A stretch of DNA of 64,000 bases from Amyelois transitella (lineage: Eukaryota; Arthropoda; Insecta; Lepidoptera; Pyralidae), in contig NC_083510.1 in the NCBI RefSeq assembly GCF_032362555.1, forward strand, positions 4,305,501-4,369,500. The letters run 5' to 3'. The notes under the pieces were generated by a model, which saw only the letters and a list, made by a program, of their open reading frames with translations, did no database searches and had not been told where the DNA came from. The position numbers were made by a program, and so were the translations under genes. Shown piece after piece: positions 59,536 through 64,000 of the stretch. Every line of letters starts with the position of its first letter. Within the stretch, counting starts at the first letter, position 1.

Positions 59536-60952
59536 TTAGTGGTGGTGGTGATGTTCTGGGATGATATGTTGGGCGTGGCCTTCATATTTAACTTCAGCGT
59601 TGAACCTGAAAAATTAACAATAATTACTTTGATGACTTATATAAAAAAAAACTCTCTTAAAATTTGTAATCTGATAAACATTACACTTAATAACATGAAA
59701 AAATTGACATTAAGCTAACATCATATCAGATTATTTTGGAACTGGCTGAATGTAAATGTAGCTGTGTAATTTGTCGCACATATATTAACTTAACTGTAGT
59801 AGGATATAACTGCTTTGGATTTCCCATTGATGATTGAGATGAAAAACATTGTCTTGAAGCTTTTGTAAGGTATCTTTAATAAAACCAACCCATTATGTTT
59901 GTCGGCGGTGTACTTGACGATCCTGATCCTGCCGTCGGGCTGGTGCAGACTGTACTCTCCCTTGACGACGTCGTGGTCGCGGGTCTCGTGCTGGTACTTG
60001 TTGTCGTGGGTGTGGGGGTCCTCTACTTTGTATTCGTAAATGTATTTCGGGATAGCCTATAAATATTACATGTTATTAGAAAAAATCAGTACGAAATGCA
60101 TAAATAAATTATAATTTGCTTGTTTTGAGTTCATTATTGAATTGTAAACTGTTGCTGCATCTAACTGATAAAATATTGATTTTCTTTTTTAAATTCTAAT
60201 CAAATAAAATGATTAAGCATCAATCCTCATACTTTTGAATAATGTATCTCTAAATAGCGCATTTCGGAAAATGTAATTTTTTTGTATATTTTCACAAATT
60301 AATGCAATAAATATTGCTTAAATGTTTACTTTACTTCTTACCTTCAAGTTTTAAGATTAAAGGTAGATTATTCACTGTTGTAACTAATTCGATGCTACAA
60401 CTGAAATAAAATTAATAACTTACATAATAGTCAACGTGATGTTCCTCATGCTTGGGAGCTTCATGATGCGCAGGCGCATGATGTTCCTGGTGGCCATGAC
60501 TCTGATGGAGAACCACGCTTTGTGAAGAAAAGGCGTGGCCATGCTCATGCTGAGCTGAAGCCGCGGCAATGACGACAAATAAACACACGAGCTGAAACAG
60601 GCGACATTAATATAAATCTGTTTTGTTTTTACATAATAGATGTTCACTTAATAAAGGCTATGAGTTACCAATTAACAACTCAAACAAAAAAGTAAAAGTA
60701 CATTACTAAAGGTAAACAATTGAATTTATGCAGGACCTCGGTGTATAATGATTTTATAGAGCGGCAATTTTTATTTAGTTTTCTTTTTTTTTCAGTGGAG
60801 CTTTTTGTTGTTAAAAAAAAATATCGTTACTTTTAAAAATATTAAATTTTATAGGTGCAATCTGTGTATAAATGCAATGCGTTAATGAAATCCTTTTATT
60901 TGGTTTTTCATTTCATAATGTTTAAAAATTTAGCTTAGCTCACCTTGTACAT
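59536..60952 (-). CDS. B7: His-rich RR-2 cuticular protein, distal array B
   Basis: Minus-strand exons 60952-60944 (MYK, only 9 nt), 60591-60424, 60056-59890, 59605-59536; 137 residues. Signal peptide [16 protein letters not shown] then [17 protein letters not shown]. The linker is shorter and distinct ([20 protein letters not shown]) but still ends HHVDYY. Exon 3 (167 nt): [51 protein letters not shown], as in B1, B2 and B6. Exon 4: [17 protein letters not shown] plus five His. Donor 3 is GTTGGT, a weaker site than its neighbours. TATATAAG (minus strand) lies at 61035-61028. High confidence. Confidence 0.9.
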
Positions 60953-61027
60953 TTTGTCAATGTTTGATTTTGTTGCTTTATGTTATAGGATCAGAACTTG
61001 TATGATACATTTCGCACTCGAAAAAAT

Positions 61028-61035
61028 CTTATATA
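61028..61035 (-). promoter_or_regulatory. B7 TATA box
   Basis: TATATAAG on the minus strand, 76 bp before the ATG. No FTZ-F1-like site or ACTGGTT motif was found at the array B positions. Confidence 0.5.
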
Positions 61036-61721
61036 CTTATCGTTGTTACAGTTTACGCAAGTATTACTGAACATGCTTGATATGAAAGGAACCTGTTTTA
61101 CGTGAATGAATATTGGATTTCAGTTTTAAAATACAAAATTTGAAGAATGAGTAGATAATTATTGGTTTACAGGACTCAATTGAGCCGTGTAAAATTCGGC
61201 CGTAACTGGGTAATGTTTTTCGACACCTTAACATATTTGCTAGTCGCTTCCTGCGGTTTTTTTTATACGAGACGGAATAAGGACATGAGAATAGATATCG
61301 AACCGGTTTTCCAGTTGTGCGCTATGGTTTTAAGATAATAGAATGTATCTCCTGTAAAATTTTGAAGTAAAAACTGATGTAATTTATTTCTCTGTTAAGT
61401 AGTTAAGATTTGAATCAATGCTGCCCTGTACATCAGGCTTTTTTATTGGGGCTCATTCAAAAGCGTTCGACCGCCTACGACGTGCTTAATTACCTAAACA
61501 AATTCATCTCAACAAAACAACGGATTTAAATTGTTTACTTACTGAATTAACATGAAAATTATTAACGTAAAGAAATTATACTTTGAATGAAATGAAAACG
61601 ATTTTAAATCTCGTTATACAAGAAATTTCGAAAGTAGTTCTCCTTCAAGAATTCATTTCTAAAGTAAAAATATTGTAAATCAGATATGGACTGCGAATTA
61701 AAGACCGAAATTGCGTAGAAG
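61036..61721. other. Divergent promoter interval of B7 and C1
   Basis: About 0.7 kb between the two TATA boxes, with no repeat or ORF of note. It must hold the upstream control regions of both genes. Confidence 0.5.
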
Positions 61722-61757
61722 TATATAATTGCAGCTTAAAGAAATTAAGGTATCAGT
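61722..61757 (+). promoter_or_regulatory. C1 core promoter
   Basis: TATATAAT at 61722-61729 and TCAGT initiator at 61753-61757, 31 bp apart, 39 bp before the ATG. Confidence 0.7.
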
Positions 61758-61795
61758 TGACAAAGTAACCTCAAAGGAGTATTACATTAAACAAA

Positions 61796-63378
61796 ATGTT
61801 TTTCAAAGTAAGACATTTACTGAATAATTAGTAAATTAAGTTTATTACAGTTTAATAATTACGAAAAATATTATCAAAATCTTTTACCATTTATTTTTAT
61901 ACCTTTTCCTATCTCACTTTACCCGTTAGAATTTAAACATGCAATAAGGCTTTTTGTTCTTATAATTGAGTTACGTTAACTTTTTTAAACAATTTACTAA
62001 TAATATCTATTATGCCTTTTATTCCAAATTAAATATTCGAAATATATTCTAAATCATTGCATAATCTACACAAATGTTTTCATTACATGATCGTGACATT
62101 TAGTATCGCGAAAATTTTCATTTAAAATTTTCTTTCAGACACTACTTCTTGTTGCTATTATTGCGGCCTGCCAAGCCGCAGAGCACGCTTACTCCTCTCA
62201 AAGTATCACAGTTCATCATGAGGTTAAGGAACATAAACATGAACCTGAGCATAAGCACGAGCATAAACAAGAGCATAAGCAAGAGCACAAGCAAGAGCAC
62301 AAGCAAGAACACAAGCAGGAGCACAAGCAAGAGCACAAACATGAAAACAAACAAGAACACCATGACCACAAACCTGCCTACTCTTCACAGAAAATCGAGC
62401 GCCATGACATTCCCGCTCACCCACCAAAGGGCTTCAATGAACATCATGTTAGTATCCAGTTTTGATATATCTTAATTAATAAATCTGACAAGAATAAGGC
62501 GGGATGAAAAACAGGGCACATGGTTACGATTGCGCACTTAAGTAGACAAACAAAAACATGCTTTTAACACAATGGCAGATTATGCTCACCGGTTATGAGG
62601 CACTTTGTAAACATATTTTACAAAAATATAGTATATTTTACATTTGCAACTATTTTTGCTCGTTTTTACGTAAGTTTTCTACACTGATATTTAAGAATTT
62701 TTTGCAGTTTTTGCAATATGTTCCTAAGATAAAAATAACCTATGTTGAACTGATTAAATCCTAATGATTAATTTGATATTCAAGGGTCACGCTAAGTACG
62801 AATTCGAGTACAAAGTTCACGACCCTCACACGCACGACGTGAAGCACCAGCACGAGTCTCGTGACGGACACGCCGTGCACGGGGTCTACAGTCTGCATGA
62901 AGCTGACGGCTCCATCAGGTCTGTCAAGTACTCCGCTGATAAAAAGACTGGGTGGGTAACAAAATTTATTATTAAAATGTATTAATTATTTATCCTCATC
63001 TGTGTATCCGATTGATTTTTTCGCTGTTGCTAGAGAATCCTGAGTCAGTACCTAATCTATGTGTTTTGACGAGGTTATTTGCAACCATCGCCCGAGCTCC
63101 GCAACCCGAAAGGTCAGAGCAGAACCAAGCCTAGAATAAGTATTTATTGTAGGACTTGACTTGTTTAGATTATATTTTTTACAAGTTTTATTAAAACAAT
63201 ATATTTTACAGGCTAAGTGTATTTTTTTAATTTTAGCACGTGTTTTTCAAATCCATGTAGTAAAGAAATCTCGCTACCTAATTGAAACGATGCCTCATCT
63301 TTTGATTTTTATTTCAGATTCCAAGCTGATGTGAAACACACTACCAAGCACATTGAAGATCATCATCATCACCATTGA
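61796..63378 (+). CDS. C1: RR-2 cuticular protein with KQEH tandem repeat linker
   Basis: Exons 61796-61807 (MFFK), 62139-62447, 62785-62951, 63318-63378; 182 residues. Signal peptide MFFK/TLLLVAIIAACQA, then [20 protein letters not shown]. The linker has about nine tandem 4-residue units of the H-K-(Q/H)-E type, then PAYSSQKIERHD, a second AYSSQ motif. Exon 2 ends NEHH, lacking the DYY of nearly all other members. Exon 3 (167 nt): [58 protein letters not shown] departs from DGDVVKG. Exon 4: FQADVKHTTKHIED plus five His. AATAAA at 63451-63456. The repeat alternates charge and would be strongly hydrophilic. High confidence. Confidence 0.9.
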
Positions 63379-63456
63379 AAACAAAATTCGTCGACGGAGA
63401 AACTTAATGTTTAATAATAATTGTTTAATACCTTTAAATAGTGTTTAAGAAATAAA

Positions 63457-64000
63457 AGTATTTTTTATTATAATCTTTATTATTTTCGTTCAATCTTTAT
63501 CAATTCACTTGAATAGCCGTTCAGTCTTGTCGAAATTGTTGGATCTATCAACCTGTAAGGCATAACGACGTGATATATAAATAGATAATCTATTAAAAAT
63601 GCACCCAAAAAAATTGGAAAATGACGAATTGCAATATAGGTAGGTACTTATAACCCTTAAAATTTTCGGGAGAAAAGAGAAAGGAACACAACAGTCCCTC
63701 TATCAATAAAAGTCAAGGCATAAACCAACAGTTAAAATAATAAATGCCACAACGCTCAGCAAAAAGGTTTCGTGTAAAATTGTTATGGTTTTAATGATGG
63801 ATCAAAATTCAAATGATGAAAGGTACTTACCTACTAAATATTTCATAATATTTTTTTCATTTCTTATGATAAACAATAAAAAATACAATCACCTAGAGTT
63901 TATTTTTTATTTGAGGTTTTTTGATGCTAAGTTCATAATTATTTATAGTACTCATAATTTTCTATTTTAACTTCAACTATCTTCAAAAATGGCTACGGTT
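63457..64000. other. Window end, AT-rich
   Basis: A decayed family S 3' piece may lie at about 63520-63580 (CAGTCTTGTCGAAATTGTTG, AACGACGTGATATA). The rest is AT-rich; the 61-codon ORF at 63785 has no support. Confidence 0.45.

Overview
The window is nuclear DNA from an insect, almost certainly a moth or butterfly (Lepidoptera). The evidence is AT-rich non-coding DNA with short GC-rich exons, GT-AG introns in every gene, and many copies of interspersed repeats with ATGT-rich tails typical of lepidopteran genomes. It holds a tandem cluster of cuticular protein genes: 16 genes with an RR-2 type Rebers-Riddiford chitin-binding domain (CPR family, chitin_bind_4) plus one secreted-protein gene without that domain. 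Gene labels used here (CPR1, A1, B1 and so on) are mine; no species-specific CPR numbers can be assigned.

Layout. CPR1 (+, 5' end outside the window), then two long genes on the minus strand with Gln/Pro/His-rich linkers (CPR2, CPR3). Array A is five tandem plus-strand genes (A1-A5, 11.7-32.2 kb) with His/Gly-rich linkers. Next comes a Tyr-rich orphan gene (32.8-35.6 kb, +). Array B is seven genes (B1-B7, 36.2-61.0 kb), all minus except B6, which is inverted. C1 (+, 61.8-63.4 kb) carries a Lys-Gln-Glu-His repeat.

Gene structure is almost invariant. A 9-12 nt first exon encodes Met plus 2-3 residues. Exon 2 holds the rest of the signal peptide and a variable His-rich linker. Exon 3 is exactly 167 nt in all 16 RR-2 genes and carries the RR-2 core. 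A short exon 4 encodes the end of the domain, which is completed by a Gly codon split across intron 3, and a tail often ending in 5-6 histidines. The products should be secreted by epidermal cells and bind chitin in the procuticle; the many His residues could serve in sclerotisation cross-links or metal binding (inference).

Regulation. Array A promoters share one module: TTTACGAAA, then a TTGCCAATAA-like box, then ATTGCCTTGG, then TATA and a TCAGT-like initiator. Array B promoters instead carry FTZ-F1-like half sites (TCAAGGYCR or close variants) usually 92-102 bp before the TATA box. Both arrays show homogenised exon 3 sequence and mosaic exons, as expected from tandem duplication with gene conversion.

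Between genes lie many copies of one SINE-like element of about 260 bp, tRNA-derived SINE pieces, LINE 3' ends, one 5'-truncated LINE with reverse transcriptase sequence, and a 1,994 bp pogo-like DNA transposon with exact TA flanks. No bacterial features, CRISPR arrays, rRNA or stand-alone tRNA genes were seen, and no retrovirus-like or other capsid-bearing element was recognised.
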